NCBI RefSeq assembly: GCF_041296385.1
Contig: NW_027183804.1
Location: 1,736,001-1,800,000, forward strand
Direction: 5' to 3'
DNA: 64,000 nucleotides
Origin: Aphelocoma coerulescens
Taxonomy: Eukaryota > Chordata > Aves > Passeriformes > Corvidae
Positions within the stretch are counted from its first letter, which is position 1. The number at the start of each line of letters is the position of its first letter. Positions 31,481 through 43,995 of the stretch are shown here, piece after piece. Below the pieces are notes generated by a model, which worked only from the letters and a program-made list of their open reading frames with translations, was not told where the DNA came from and made no database searches. The translations under genes and the position numbers were made by a program.

Positions 31481-32593
31481 ACAATTACAGGGCTCCCAAG
31501 CAAAAACACAGGAAAAGGAGGAACAGTTCTTTACTCTAAGAAGTAAACAAGGCTGAGGGAGGAGAATGAATCCACCAGAAAGCCACGCCCAGAGCTGTCC
31601 TGAAAATCAGCCCTGGCTGGGGTCGGGCTGGGGGAGGCCCCAGCCCCCAGACCCCTTTGCTGAGGCCAGGTTTGCACCCCCATCCCCCAACCAAGGGGAC
31701 AGGAGGAGTTTTGGGGGTGTGGGGTAAGCCCTGCTCAGGGGGAGTGAACACCACCCCCCTTACCCAGACTGGCTCAGGTGTGAAACCCCCAGCCCGGGAA
31801 GGCCACACACACAGGGGACAGTGTCACACTCGCCCCTCCCCAGGGGAGGTCTCTGTCCCTGCCACTCCCTTGCTCTCCCCCCTTTTCTCTCTCACAGGCT
31901 GGGGGGCTTTGCCAAATGGGAGAATCATTTTTCTCTTCCTCCCTGCCACCTTGGTGACAGCTACACAGAGTTTTCCTTCCTTTCAATCATCTGTATTGGG
32001 CCGAATTGTCACTTTTCTTTTACAGGAACCTGCAGCAGCTGAGCTGGAGCTGTGTGGGAACCGCTGGAGCTTTGAATTGCCACCAGAACTGCTTGTGCTG
32101 TCGGTTCATTCATGGTTGGGGCTTGATTGTGTTTTCACCACAAGGGACTTGTGGGAAGAGCAAACATTGCTCAAAGCATTTTATGTAGACTTAAGTTTGA
32201 TTTCTGCCAAGTTTATTTGGTCTGGTGCCAAGGGGATGCTGGGGAGGGGCTTGAGTGGGTTGTCCCTGTCCCTCTCACCCCAGGGAATGCTTGTGCAGGG
32301 TGGGGGACCAGGGGCTCTGTGTCCCTCTCACCGCTGAGTGTGCTCGGGGGGTGGGGGGCTCTCCGACCTTCTCACACCTGGGGAGGCCAGGGGGGTCTCT
32401 GTCCCTCTCACCCCTGGTGTGACCCCGCCCAAACATCATTGGGGTGAGAGGGACAGAGACAGTCTCCATCCTCCTCTGCCAAATATGACCCTGAACCCAA
32501 AATTCCCCCTAAATACCAGTAAAATGGTGAGACTTTAGATGTCTCTGATCAATTTCTTTATTTTTACCCTAATTTTGGGTGTTTTTAAGGGAC
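31481..32593. other. Mixed sequence; ends in a zinc-finger 3' UTR fragment
   Basis: 31840-32460 has repeated CTGTCCCTCTCACCCC phrases (degenerate minisatellite). 32470-32593 is a diverged copy of the zinc-finger 3' flank (compare 7260-7370 and 34430-34530), cut by the LTR starting at 32594. No coding gene. Confidence 0.45.
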
Positions 32594-33360
32594 TGTCTCG
32601 GTTTGAAAGACAGGTGTCTGCTAAGGAAGGCAGAAGCCCCCCTTGAAGTGGCAGATATAACCCCTTTCCCCCTGAGTTATTATGATTTTGAAATCAAGGG
32701 TCTTTAGGCAAAGATGTAGGAAATAGGAATAACAGTTCTTTACTATATATATATTTATAGATAGATAGATAGATAGATATATAACCAGTCAAACAAACAA
32801 CAACAACTCTGGCAGTAACAGCAAACACAAACCCAGTCCCAGCCGTCTCGGCTGTCAGGCCCTTTCCCCTCGGGTGCAGTTCCGCTCGCAGCCAGCAGGG
32901 GCGCTGGCGGCTCCCGGTGAGCAGGGCAGGTGCGATGGTTCCCCCGCGGCTGCAGGGGGCGCTCCGGAGCGAGCTCGGGCAGCACGCGGCACCGGTGCCC
33001 TGGGATCCCGGGAAGGGATGGAACAAAGGCTTCACAAACCCCTGGGCAGCCGATCCCGGTGTCCGGCCGGACCCTCGGGAACAGCAGGCTGGAACGGCAG
33101 GGATGAGCACAAATCCTGGGGGGCAGATGCGATGTATCCAAGCGGGGAACCCCCCCGGAGGTCCAGGCAGGCAGGGCGAGCACGGCTACAGCGAGCGAAG
33201 GCTCGAAGCAGCAGCGGGGCAGGGCAGCCACAGCCTGGCCTCCAGTGGGATAGGGAAGGTGGGCCGGGGGTCCTGGGATCTTTGTCCGAGGAAAGAAAAA
33301 ACGGCCGAAAAGAACCAGCAGCTTCTCCCTCCGAGAACGCCGAGAGCAACTGACCCCACA
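32594..33360 (+). mobile_element. ERVL-type solo LTR with TATAGA repeat
   Basis: Begins TGTCTCGGTTTGAAAGACAG, a start common among songbird LTRs, and appears to end ...CTGACCCCACA at 33360. A short (TAGA)n tract lies at 32752-32780. Flanks GGGAC (left) and GCCAC (right) do not match, so target duplication is absent; recombination between copies is possible. Confidence 0.5.
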
Positions 33361-33760
33361 GCCACGTCCATGTCCGTGCTCCCAGCGCTGCTGCCAGCCC
33401 TGATCCGTGGGGATGGGAATGTCCCGCTCCCTTCCCGGGGCAGGCTCACACCTGAGCCAGGTGTGCAGGGCAGGACCTTGCCCTGAGCCCAAGCCCTGTC
33501 CCCCCTGCAGGATCTGCTTCCCATCGGCCTCTTCCTCCTGCGGCCCCAAGCCCAGCTCGGTGCTGAACGAAGGGCGCTGGGCCGGGGTCATCCCCCGGCG
33601 GGGGCTGCGCACCCCCTCTGCCCCCTCCCCAAATTCCCTCCCGGGGCAGCAGGGGCTGGCTCAGGAGCCCTGTGGGCAGGGAAAAGGGGGTGACAGCGGG
33701 ATGGGGGGGGTCACACACGCTCTGGGGGGACACACACGGCCCCTGGGGACCCCCCCTCAC

Positions 33761-33853
33761 CTTCTCCCACAGTGCCAGGAGGATGAACCCCAATATGGAG
33801 CCCCTGACCTCCAGCAGCACCTTGGGGGTTGGGTCTGGTGGCAGCTTTGGAGT
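33761..33853 (-). pseudogene. MHC class II B-like exon 4, middle copy
   Basis: The same 93-nt exon as at 6594 and 54108, open and flanked by AG/GT. It encodes LPPDPTPKVLLEVRGS then ILGFILLALWEK. The last-exon counterpart lies at 33400-33669. No beta-1/beta-2 exons nearby. Confidence 0.6.
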
Positions 33854-34896
33854 CTTGGGGGAGGTCACACCTGCCCTAAAACCCCCACCCAGCCCCAGAG
33901 CCAATCTTGGACCTCTCAAAGCCCCCCAAATCTCCTTGCCAGGACTCCCCCAACCACACCCTGCATCATAAATGATCCCAAAAACCACCAAAACCCCTTC
34001 CCATCTCCCCCAACACCCTCCCAAATTCTCTCCAAGACACACAGCCCTGCCAGCACCCCAAAACTCACTTGAAGACTGCACAAAAAGCCCCCCAAACCCC
34101 CTCCCAGCACCTCAAATGGCCCCAAGAGGCTCAAAAGCCCAGCCCAGTCCCCTCAGACCCCCTCCCAGCCTCCATGGCACTGACCAGGACAGGTTGGTGG
34201 ACAGGAACATCCACAACCCAGAGCAGCTCAGGCACTTTAGCAGCGATTTGGGCACTTTGGGGGGGACACCCTGGATGGGCAGACCCAGGGAAGGGACTGG
34301 GACAGACAACTGGAATTCCTGGAGAACAGACGGGCTCAGGTGCACACGTTCTGCCCCCACAACTGTGAGATTGTGGCCCCAATCTGCCTGGCTTCACAGC
34401 CCCACAACACTCAGATCCTCCCAAATATTCCCCTGAACCCCAAATTCACCCCCAAATTGCGGGAAAATGGTGCAGCTTTAGATGTCTTTAAATTTTTATT
34501 TTTACCCCAATTTTTGCTGTTTCAATGGGATTAACATAGAAATTACTTAGGCTGCAAAAGACCTCCAAGATCATCTGGGGTGGCTTGATACCACCAGAAG
34601 AAACAATTGGACAGAGTAGATGAAAATTTTTAGGGCGTAAAGTTAAAAAATCAGCTCTTCCCAATGAATTTCCAATGTTGATCTGAGTCCTGATGGATGT
34701 TCCTGCCCCTGTGTTCACCCAGGTGCCTACAGGGATCCAGGAGAACGTGGAGAGCACCAGCCAGGGGTCTTCCCAACCTGGATCACAGGGAATGTGGGTC
34801 ATCAGGGCTCTGCCAAACGTGGGTCCTCTGATGGGAGATGGAGCTGGAGCAGAGGACAAAGCTCTTCCCGCAGTCGGGGCACTCGCAGGACTTCCC

Positions 34897-35890
34897 TTAG
34901 CGGTGCCTCCGTTGGTGTTTGGTCAAGTGAGAGCTCCTGGAGAAGCTCTTCCCACACTGGGGACACTCGTAGGGCCTCTCCCCGGTGTGGATGCGCCGGT
35001 GGGTGACGAGGGTGGAGTTGCGGTTGAAGCCCTTCCTGCAGTCGGGGCAGCGGAAGGGCCTCTCATCCGTGTGAATCCGCTGGTGCCGGAGGAGAGTGGA
35101 GCTGGTCTGAAACCTCTTCCCACACTGGGGACACTCGTAGGGCCTCTCCCCAGTGTGGATGCGCCGGTGGGTGACGAGGTGGGAGTTTTGTTTGAAGCCC
35201 TTCCTGCAGTCGGGGCAGCGGAAGGGCCTCTCATCCGTGTGAATCCGCTGGTGCAGGAGGAGAGTGGAGCTGGTCTGAAACCTCTTCTCACACTCAGGAC
35301 ACTCGTAAGGCTTTTCCCCGGTGTGGATGTGCTGGTGATTGATCAGGCTGGAGCTGTACCTGAAGCTCTTCCCACATTCCCCACACGTGTGGGGCTTCTC
35401 CCCATTGTGAAGCTGCTCATGAACCACCAGCTCTGACCTCTGGCTGGATCTCCGGCCGCCTTCCCGGCACAGGGTGGGTCTTTCCTCCTCAGAGCACCCT
35501 GGGCTGCGTTTGCAGCCCCTCCTCCTGTGGGATCTCCGGGGCTTTTCCTCCCCGTTGGATTCCTGCGCCGTGGAGCCGCTCAAAACGGCCTCTTCCACCA
35601 GGTTCTGCCGCGGGGATTTGTCCTCCCTGGGCTCCGTGCTCAGCTCCTTGTCTGGGGGAGGAAGGACAAGGAGAGGATGGGATTTGCCTCCGTGCCACAG
35701 GGAAGGGGAAGGAGATCCCCCCCAGTCCGTCCCCGGCAGGACGGCGTCGGCAGCGGGGTTGTCCTGCAGCCGGGGGCGATGCTGGGCTGGGAGATGGAGC
35801 AGGAGAGAGGGGGAAAGGGGCACTGACTTCCTCCTCACCTGCCTGGGGGTCCTGGGGCATCTTCCTCTTCCTCACAGCCTCCTCCTCCAT
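34897..35890 (-). CDS. C2H2 zinc-finger protein, six fingers (middle copy)
   Basis: Two coding exons: 35890-35839 (17 codons, [17 protein letters not shown]) and 35651-34897, with a 187-base GT-AG intron. The spacer resembles the other copies. Six C2H2 fingers run from [10 protein letters not shown] to HQRRHR. The first linker is TGEKP; others are TGERP or TDERP. The stop lies in the linker before a readable but untranslated extra finger, as in the other two genes. No repressor domain is seen. A poly(A) signal lies at about 34495. Likely a nuclear DNA-binding protein; target unknown. Confidence 0.82.
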
Positions 35891-35917
35891 CTGGCCAAGG
35901 GTTGGGAATGGGAAATC

Positions 35918-36829
35918 CTGGTTTGGGGAGAAACAAGGGATGAGCCCATTTACTTTACAGGTCCCTCTGCCAAGTCTGTCTCTAGAAGTCACTGGGCACT
36001 GTGTGTCCATAAAAATCTGCTCTCAAAAAGCCTCTCAGGAGTTCCCTGTCTCTGGTCTCTCCCCTTTGGTGTTTGGGGGTTCCCCCCTGTCCCAGCTGCT
36101 GGGGGTCCCTCTTTTATTGGGGTCCCCCTCTCTACTTGGTCTCCACCCTCCCCAGGCTGCTGGGACTCCAGGAATCCAAAAGCTCCCCGCTTTGGTCTCC
36201 TCACTTAGGGATGCTGGGGGTTATGGGGTCCCCAGGTCCCTTCTCCCCTCATTCTCTGCTTCGGGGTGCAGGGGGTCCAAGGAGTCCCCCCTCCCCCTCT
36301 CCAGGCTGTTGAGGGTCCCGCAAATGGCGGCGCTCCCCCCTTTTGGGGCTCCCCACTTTGGGGCCCTGGGGCTCACAGGGGTTTGCTCCTCCAGACTGCC
36401 GGGGCTCCCCTGGTCCCGGTACTGCCCCTCTCTGCTCGTCCCACTCTGGGGGTCCCGAGGTTCCCCCTCTGGCTCTCCCAAGGGGTCCCGCAGCCCCCTG
36501 GCTCCGGGCTGGAGGTGGCTGTGCCTGACCCGGGCAGACCCAACCCCCACCATGGGGCGTACCCCACATCCCCCTGCCCGCTGCCAGGGCTCTGCTGGCA
36601 CCGCCACCGGGACCCCCAGAAACACCTCCTGGGGACCCCCAATGTCCTCACAAGGGGCATTTTCTGCTCAGCTTTGGAGTTCTTCATTCTCCAAACATCC
36701 CCCCCAAAAAAACCCAACCCAGGGAACCCCCCTGGGATATCTGGGCCGAGCTCCCCCTCCCCGGGCACCTGTGGGATGGGGGGCGATGATCCCACGGGTG
36801 GGGGGCTGTGAATTCAGGGAGCGCTCAAC
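35918..36829 (-). other. 5' region of the middle zinc-finger gene, leader module 3
   Basis: G/C-skewed DNA similar to 9010-9880 but diverged. A leader-module end is recognisable near 36790-36765 (CATCCCACAG then GTGCCCGGGG on the minus strand). No coding gene. Confidence 0.4.
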
Positions 36830-38840
36830 CTCATGTGGGGAGTGACTGGGTCTGAACTGGGGGCAACTGGGTTCAACTGGAACCACACTGGGAGATAATG
36901 GGAGCAGCTGTGCCCATGCTGGGGTCATACTGGGATCCTACTGGAACTGACTGGGATGATACTGGGAGTGTCTGAGGATGACTGTGACCATACTGGAATC
37001 AGACTGGGAGGGACTGGAAAGGTGCTGGACATGACTGGAACCATACTGGAGGTGACTGGGAGCAACAGAGACCGTGCTGAGAGCAAATGGGATTGTATTT
37101 GGAGTAACTGGGAGTGACTGGATTCATACTGGGAGCAACTGGGCCCACACTGGGAGTGACAGGGAGTCACTCTGGCCATGACTGGAATAATACTGGGAGT
37201 ATCTGGGACTGACTGGGGTCATACTGGGAGTGACTGTAACCATGCTGGGGGTGACTGGGATCATACTGGCATTGAGAGGGAGCAGTTGGGATCACATTTG
37301 GGGACACTGGGACCATACTGGAAGTGACTGGACCATACTGGAAGTAACTACGGGTCCTACTGGGGCCATACTGGGAGGCACTGGAATTACAGCAGGTGTG
37401 AATGGAACCATGCTGGGGGTTGCTGGGAGCTGCTGGGCCCATGTTGGGAGGAAAATGTGGACACATTGGGAGCAACTGGGATCAACTGGAAGGTACTGGA
37501 ACCATGCTGAGGACACTGAGACCACAACTGAGGCCACAACTGGGGCCACAACTGGGATCATACTGGGAGCAACTGGGACCATACTTTGGGAAACTGACAG
37601 AAACTGGGATCATGCTGGAGGACCCTGGAAGTAACTGGGAAAGACTGGGATCATTCTGCGGTAACTGGAACCTTACTGGGGCAACTGGGAGTGCCTGGGA
37701 ATGACTACAAACATGCTGAGGGCAACTGGGATATACTGGGAGTGTCTGTAACCATACTGGGGGTGACTGGAATCACACTGGAAACAGCTGGGATCATGCT
37801 GGGGGGAAATGAGACCATGCTGGGGGCACCTGGGAGCAACTGGATCTATGCTGGGGGAAACTGGGCATGACTGGGACTATTCTAGGGGCAACTGGGATCA
37901 TACTGGGAGGAACTGGGAACAACTGGAACTATGCTGGGGGCAACTGGGATCATACTGGAATCACAGTGGGTCCATGCTGGGGAAGACCGGGATCATACTG
38001 AGGGTGACTGGAATCATACTGGGATTGACTGGGAGTGGCTGTGAGCAACTGGAATTGTGCTGAATGCAGCTGGGAAGAAATGGGAGTGACTGGGAGCATG
38101 CTGGGGGTGACTGGGATATACTGGGAGAGACAGGGAGTCACGGGGATCATAATGGAGGCTACTGGGCTCATGCTGGCATTGACAGGGAGCAACTGGGAAC
38201 ACCCTGGGGGCCACTGGCATCCTACTGGGAGTGACGGGGGCCTTGCTGGGATTATAGCGGGTGTCAATGGGGGTTACAGGGAGCTACCAGGCCCATGCTG
38301 AGCTCCTACTGGGGATGCACTGGGAGGAACTGGGAATGATAGGATGCATGCTGGTGACAACTGGGATGTACTGGCAGGGGCTGGGATAAATCTGGGGGCA
38401 ACTGATCCCTGCTGAGGTAACTGGGAGTGCCTGGGAATGACCACGAGAATGGTCAGGGCAACTGGGATATACTGGGAGTGTCTGAGACCATGTGGGTGCT
38501 GACTGGGACCACACTGGGTGTGACTGGGAATGTGCTGGGGGCAACTGGGAGCAATTGTGAGTGACTGGGGCCCTGCTGGGAGAGTCTGGCATCATACTGG
38601 GAGTGACTGGGACTATGCTGGGGCAACTGGGAGAACTGGGAACACACTGGACAAAAGTGGGAGGAACTGGGAGCAACTGAGACTGTGCTGGGGGCAAATT
38701 GCATCATAATGGGGAATGACTGGGAGTGACTGGGTTCATACTGGGAGCAACAGGGAGTGAGGGGAAATGACCAGGATCATACTGGGATCATACTGGGCTC
38801 ATACTGGGACTGATGAGGAAACTGGAACCACTCAGGAACT
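36830..38840. repeat. ACTGGGA-type minisatellite, ~2 kb
   Basis: Degenerate units of about 20-30 bases around ACTGGGAGTGACTGGGATCATACTGG. Similar CCCAGT-rich tracts precede the MHC II B exon 4 at 14044-14290 and 45800-46050, so this may be expanded MHC intron sequence. Confidence 0.85.
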
Positions 38841-39930
38841 GGGCTCCTAGTGGGAGCAGACCTTCCCGAGCCCGGGACCCCCGAGACCCTTTCCAGCCCC
38901 GGGACCCCCGAGCCCCTTTCCCGAGCCCGGGACCCCCGAGCCCCTTTCCCGGCCCCAAGACCCCCGAGCCCCTTTCCCGGCCGTGCCGCCCCTGCAGCCC
39001 CCAGACCCCTCCGCCGGGGTCCCACCAATCCCAGGGGTCCCCCCTCTCGGGGTCCCCGCTTTGGGCTTCTGGGGCTCTCCTCTCTCCGGGGTCCCGCTTA
39101 GGGAAGCCGCGGCTCTCCCGGGGGTCCCCAAAACCGGTGTCCCCCCGCCCCGCCGGCCCCGCGCCGTCCCCACGGGGCCCCGGCAGAGCTCGGAGGGCCC
39201 GGCCCGGGAAGCCCAACCCCCACCGCGGGGGGACCCGCATCCCCCCGCCCCCGCCGGGGCTCTGCCGCCACCGACACCGGGACCCCCAAAAACACCGCCC
39301 GGGACCCCCCGATATCCGCCCGAGGGGCATCTGCGGCTCGCCTTTGGAGTGCCGCAAGCTCCAAACATCGCGCCGCCCGCCCCGACAGAGAGGATGGAAC
39401 TGCGAGCCCCAAATAGATTCCTGCGAGCTCCAAATATCCCTCCCCCCTCCAAAAGCACCGCCCGGGATGTTTGGGCCGAGCTCCCCCTCCCCGGGCACCT
39501 GCGGGATGCGGGGCGGGCGATGCTCCCGGCCCGAGCGGCTGCGGATGCAGAGAGCGCTGCCCGCACGTGGAGCCTCCTCCGCCTGCTCCGCCTCCTCCTT
39601 CTTCCCCCCGGCCCTCCTCTTCCTCCTCCTCTGTCCCGCCTCCTCCTCCTCCTGCCCTTCCTCCGTCGCTGCGGCCGCGGCCCGGGAGCTCTCGGGGCAG
39701 CGGGGCCGGGCCGGGCCACGATGGGAAAGGGCTGGGTCAGCCCAGGGCGAGCTGGGGCAGCGGAGGTTTGGGGCAACAACGGGAAAGGGGTGGGAGAGGG
39801 GGGATCCGGGGAGGTGGGACAGCGGGAAAGGGGTTCCACTGGGGTCCCCCAGTTAACCCCAGCACCCCCAAACCCCGTCCCAGCCCTCCCCGTTCCCTCC
39901 CCACCCCCGGCTGAGTGGGGGGCTCAGCCC
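38841..39930 (-). other. CpG-rich leader module 4, no coding gene
   Basis: On the minus strand: purine-rich tract (39590-39670), acceptor CATCCGCAG, about 40 bases ending CATCCCGCAG, donor GTGCCCGG near 39497. This parallels modules 1 and 2. The region is CpG island-like and may be a first exon and promoter of the middle zinc-finger gene. Confidence 0.45.
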
Positions 39931-40195
39931 AGGACCCGTCGCCGTTCGGGGCTCCCCCGAGTGCAGCAAACGGGAGAGTGCCCCCCGGGTGAAATTTTGG
40001 GGTTCGCTCTGCCATCGGCGCTTTAAGATGCCCCGGGAAAGTCGGTGCCCACTATAACTCCTGTTAAAAGGGCAACACCACTCCCGTTGATTCCGGCAGC
40101 GGAGCCCCGGGGGGGGTTTGGGGGTCCCAGCAGGGTTTGGGGGCCCCGGCAGGGTTTGGGGGCCCCGGCAGGGTTTGGGGGTCCCGGCAGGGTTT

Positions 40196-40872
40196 GGGGG
40201 TACCTGGGTGGTGCCGATGATGGCGATGGGGACCCCGTGCTGGGTCTGAACATTCGCGAGGGGCTCCTGGGGGATTTTATGGGTCCGGGGGGTTTTATGG
40301 GTCCTGGGGGTTTTTGGGGTCCCGGTGGTTTTGGGGGGCTCCCCAGGGAGGTTTTCAGGGGTCCCAAAGCGAGGGTTTGGGTGATCCCGGTGGGAATATT
40401 TGGGGGTCCCAAGGCTGCTTTGGGGTCCCTGCCGGTGATGGAGATGGGGACCCTGTGCCAGGTATAAACCTTCTCAAGGGGGTCCGGGGGGTGTTGGGAG
40501 GTTCTGTGGGAATTTTGGTGTCCTGAGAGCGTTTTGGGGGGTCTGTATGGGGCTTTGCGTCTCGGGGATATTTTCGGGGTCCCAGGAGAGGTTGGGGTTT
40601 CCCGGGGGGGTGTTGGGGATTCCCGGGAGGTTTTGGGGTACCTGGGCGATGCCGGTGACAGAGCTGGGGACCCCGTGCCGGGTATGAACCTTCTCGCTGC
40701 GCACGGGCAGCGTCAGCGTGTTCAGGGAGATCCTGGGGGGCCCGGGGGATTCACCCCAAATCCCGGGGGAGCCCAAATGCTGAGGGACCCCCCGAACTCC
40801 CCTCACCGCTGGATCTGCTGCAGGCAGGGGGGCACCAGCATTCGGCTCCCACCCCCCACTCTCACGGGGGGG
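40196..40872 (-). pseudogene. FLOT1: Flotillin-1-like exons with tandem exon copies
   Basis: Two exons with correct phases: 40872-40807 ([21 protein letters not shown]) and 40732-40642 ([20 protein letters not shown] then [10 protein letters not shown]), matching the N-terminal part of the SPFH domain of flotillin-1, a lipid-raft scaffold protein. Two decayed copies of the second exon follow at about 40480-40422 (EKVYTWHRVPISITG) and 40262-40198 (QTQHGVPIAIIGTTQ), spaced about 215-225 bases. Neither the start exon nor later exons are found, so this is a fragment. FLOT1 is an MHC-region gene in mammals. Confidence 0.75.
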
Positions 40873-40915
40873 CTGCAGAAGAAATCTGGGGGGCACAGAC
40901 GGGTGAATGGGAGCT

Positions 40916-41345
40916 GGGGGTCCAGGCTTGGGAGCTGAGGGCTGGTGGTTCCAGAGCTGGGTGAGGGGGCTGGGCAGGTCCAGGGCTGGATGCTGGGAGC
41001 TGGGGGGATCCAGGGCTGGGTAATGGGAGCTGGGGGGATCCAGGGCTGGATGCTGGGAACTGGGGGAATCCAGGGCTGGATGGTGGGAGCTGGGGGGATC
41101 CAGAGCTGGGTGATGGGAGCTGGGGGATCCAGGGCTGGATGCTGGGAGCTGGGGGGATCCAGGGCTGGGTGATGGGAGCTGGGGGGATCCAGGGCTGGAT
41201 GATGGGAGCTGGGGGGATCCAGAGCTGGGTGATGGGAGCTGGGGGATCCAGGGCTGGATGCTGGGAGCTGGGGGGATCCAGGGCTGGGTGATGGGAGCTG
41301 GGGGGATCCAGGGCTGGATGATGGGAGCTGGGGGGATCCAGGGCT
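40916..41345. repeat. ~31-bp minisatellite with 123-bp higher-order unit
   Basis: Units of GGATCCAGGGCTGGATGATG plus GGAGCTGGGG. Four-unit blocks of about 123 bases are repeated nearly exactly (about 41094-41216 and 41217-41339). Confidence 0.9.
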
Positions 41346-41798
41346 GATGCTGGTTCCAAGGTGCTCAATGGATGCTGATTCTGGTTGCAGATTCTACTTC
41401 ACTCTGCATCAGGAAGACTCTCGAGCTGATAGTTTCTTCTGTCACTTCCCTACTTACAAGTCCCTGGCCCCGCCTACCAGCAGATTCACAGGGTCTGTTT
41501 GCAGAGACACATTCATCACATTCCTTTCAATGTTGCCCTGAAATCGCTGTCTTGTTACACTGAATTCAACAAACCTTTGCTTTTGGTGGATGCCTTTTTC
41601 TTGGAAGGGACAAGAGACCTTCATGTGTGCAAGCCGCGTGCCTTCCTGCTTGCTCTGCTCTGCGGACAAAAGTCGCTTTCTCTGTTCAGCTGTGCTGCTC
41701 CTTTCCACCGTGCTGGCTCCAACAATGGACACTGGCACTTCAAACCAGTGGGAGGAGTTGGGAAATTGGAGTGAAAATAGATTATCCAGAACCCCCCT
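41346..41798. other. No gene recognised
   Basis: Unique-looking sequence between the minisatellite and the inner end of the right arm. Short open frames only; no FLOT1 start exon is present. Confidence 0.5.
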
Positions 41799-42454
41799 TG
41801 ATCTGTCCTCGCTCACTCACTGGGCTTGAGGAGATCCTTGAGGGTAAGTGATGCCCGGGAAGCCTGTGAAAACAGGAGTCAATCTGATTTTACCACCCGT
41901 GTTGCTGTAATGCAGCCTCCAAAAGGAGCGATGCTTTTCTGCACCTGTGCACACACGTGTCTAAAGCACGTGAATCCTCCATTAGCTCCACATTCATTCT
42001 GAGGCTTTGCACCCAGCTGTTGATTTGGTCCTGATGTTGCTCATTTTAGCTTCAATGGTTGCAAAACACAGCAGATCAGAGGAAACAAGAAATACAAAAT
42101 TTTTTAAAAAACTAAGAATACCCACTGACAACACTGCAGATTATTTTTTCATAGTATAGTTTTTATTAAATCTTCTGTCAGTAGATATGTTCCTCCTAAT
42201 TCCTTTATGCCTTTTGAACCACAGCTATTTATCATTATTCCTTTTTAGTATTTGTTATGCTTTTTAAACCCCATGTATAACAGGCTGATGCAATCAGAAG
42301 TAGATTTCTATCCCAAACAGACTGAAAAACTCATTTCTTCATCCCAAAGAGACTAAAGCCGGTGTGTTTGGCGTCCCATCTCCCACAGCCGGTCCCGGTA
42401 TCTCCGCAGGGGATTTCTGCCCTGGGGCAGCCCCGTGGCCATGGTGACACCCTG

Positions 42455-43138
42455 ACACATAGATTTAAAAGAAACAGAAAGATTTTAGTTATAGGCTAGC
42501 TGTGTTGAAATGAGTTAGAATAAGAAAGAATTTGAGCTGGACTAGAGTTAATTAAACTAATTAAGAGAAAATAAGAAGAGATTTGAAATGCTTTTTAAGA
42601 TGTTAGTAATTGATTACGGAATAATTGATGATCTGTCATTTGTATGTTTGTTTAGCTGTGCTTAGAATGAGGAACAGAAATATTGATCAGTTGGTGTAGG
42701 GAACAAGGACAATTCCCAATTTCCTCCCTCTGTGGGAACCTTTTCAAAAGTCAGGCAAGAGGAAATTGGGAGGTCACTAAAGTAATTAAGATTGTTAAAG
42801 TTCAGAAAGGCAAAAAAGGTCCAAGTGAGGGAGATGAGCTTACTTCATCTGTCTGGGACCACCGCCCCAATTCGAGAGCAGCGACTCAATTCAGAGCACG
42901 CAGTGCGCATGCTTAATGCCATTAAAGCTCATTTCCATACGAAGCGGAGAATGGGAGGGGTCACTGTTAGAAATATGTATTTGTAGTTTGGATACTCATC
43001 ACTTTTGTGGCTAAATGAACTCTGTAACCGTTCATACCTGGGCACTGCGCATTAGGAAGCTGTTCCACGCCGCTGTCCGGCGCCAATCAAACATTCACTT
43101 TCTAACTCTAACCTGTTAGAGAGCTTTTGTCTGTCTCA
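42455..43138 (+). mobile_element. ERV LTR (solo), right arm
   Basis: Mirrored copy of 17056-17729, from TGACACATAG to GTCTGTCTCA. The poly(A) signal is mutated (AATCAAA at about 43085). Confidence 0.5.
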
Positions 43139-43257
43139 GCTGGATATCGATATGAGATCGATATTCACATCTTGGTAAATCAAGCCCCGAGCACGGACAC
43201 TGGGGCCGGTGTGTGAAGGCGTTTGGGGCTGCACGGACGTTCTTTAGCAGCAATGTT

Positions 43258-43408
43258 TGTCTTTATCCTCTCTGTCTTTCTCTCTCTATTCTCTTTCTCC
43301 TTATCGTTTCTCTCTTTTCCCCTCTCTCTTTATTCTGTCTCTCTTTACTCTTTCTGTCTTTCTCTCTCTTTACTCTCTCTTCGCTCTCTCTCTTTATTCT
43401 CTCTCTGA
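43258..43408. repeat. (TCTCTC) microsatellite, right arm
   Basis: Counterpart of 16690-16945, about 100 bases shorter. Confidence 0.9.
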
Positions 43409-43639
43409 AGAAAATGAATACAAAAGCTAAATTTTTTAGCAATATAGTATTGAACATTTATTAGTCGAACAAAGGCAAATCACAGCGCTGGGGCGCTTGG
43501 CAATATTGCCAGAGGCGCCCTCCATTCATTTCACTGTGGACTTAAGGACTCTCTTAAACTGTTCCATATTCATGAAGCCCAGAAAGTCATTTACACTTCA
43601 CTCAACTTCCCCCCTCTCCGGTCTCTGCCCCTTCCGCCA

Positions 43640-43995
43640 GCACGCCGCCGCCTCGGTTCTCGGATCTTGAAGAAGAGACACAAAGTCCCAACAGAACAAG
43701 CTCTGCTGTTGTTTCCTTTTTTTTTTTTTTTTTCCCCAGTAATTTTATGCTATTTTATTGTAAAATCTATTTTACTTTTCGTTTGTCTTTTTTTTTCTTT
43801 TTGCCTTTTTATTTTTTCTTCCATTTCATCGGCTTTTTCCCTATTTTCATCTACCGCAGCCTTTGTTCCCCTGCTGGAGGTTTGTGGTGAGGTGCTGTCC
43901 CACCGGCTCTCCCCGGAAACCAACGAAATCAATTGAAATAATGATGAATTGTTGAACTCTTCCCGCTGCTGTTTCCAGAAGGCCCCGGGAGGAGC
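43640..43995 (+). repeat. Element X copy, right arm (inner)
   Basis: Mirrored counterpart of 16108-16480, with a poly-T core at 43710-43735. Confidence 0.6.

Larger units (their letters stand above)
33361..39930 (-). repeat. Older, diverged paralogue of the inverted-repeat arm
   Basis: 33400-35930 parallels 6229-9100 in the same orientation: MHC-like last exon, exon 4, zinc-finger gene and 5' exon. From 35940 similarity is weaker, but two leader modules (36060-36830, 38850-39560) recur. A 2-kb minisatellite separates them. There is no MHC leader exon, class I-like promoter or element X. This copy is diverged and truncated compared with the arms. Confidence 0.7.

Noticed and set aside
36830..38840. 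CRISPR-like regular repeat
   Set aside because: Units are short, degenerate and contiguous without distinct spacers; this is a vertebrate minisatellite.
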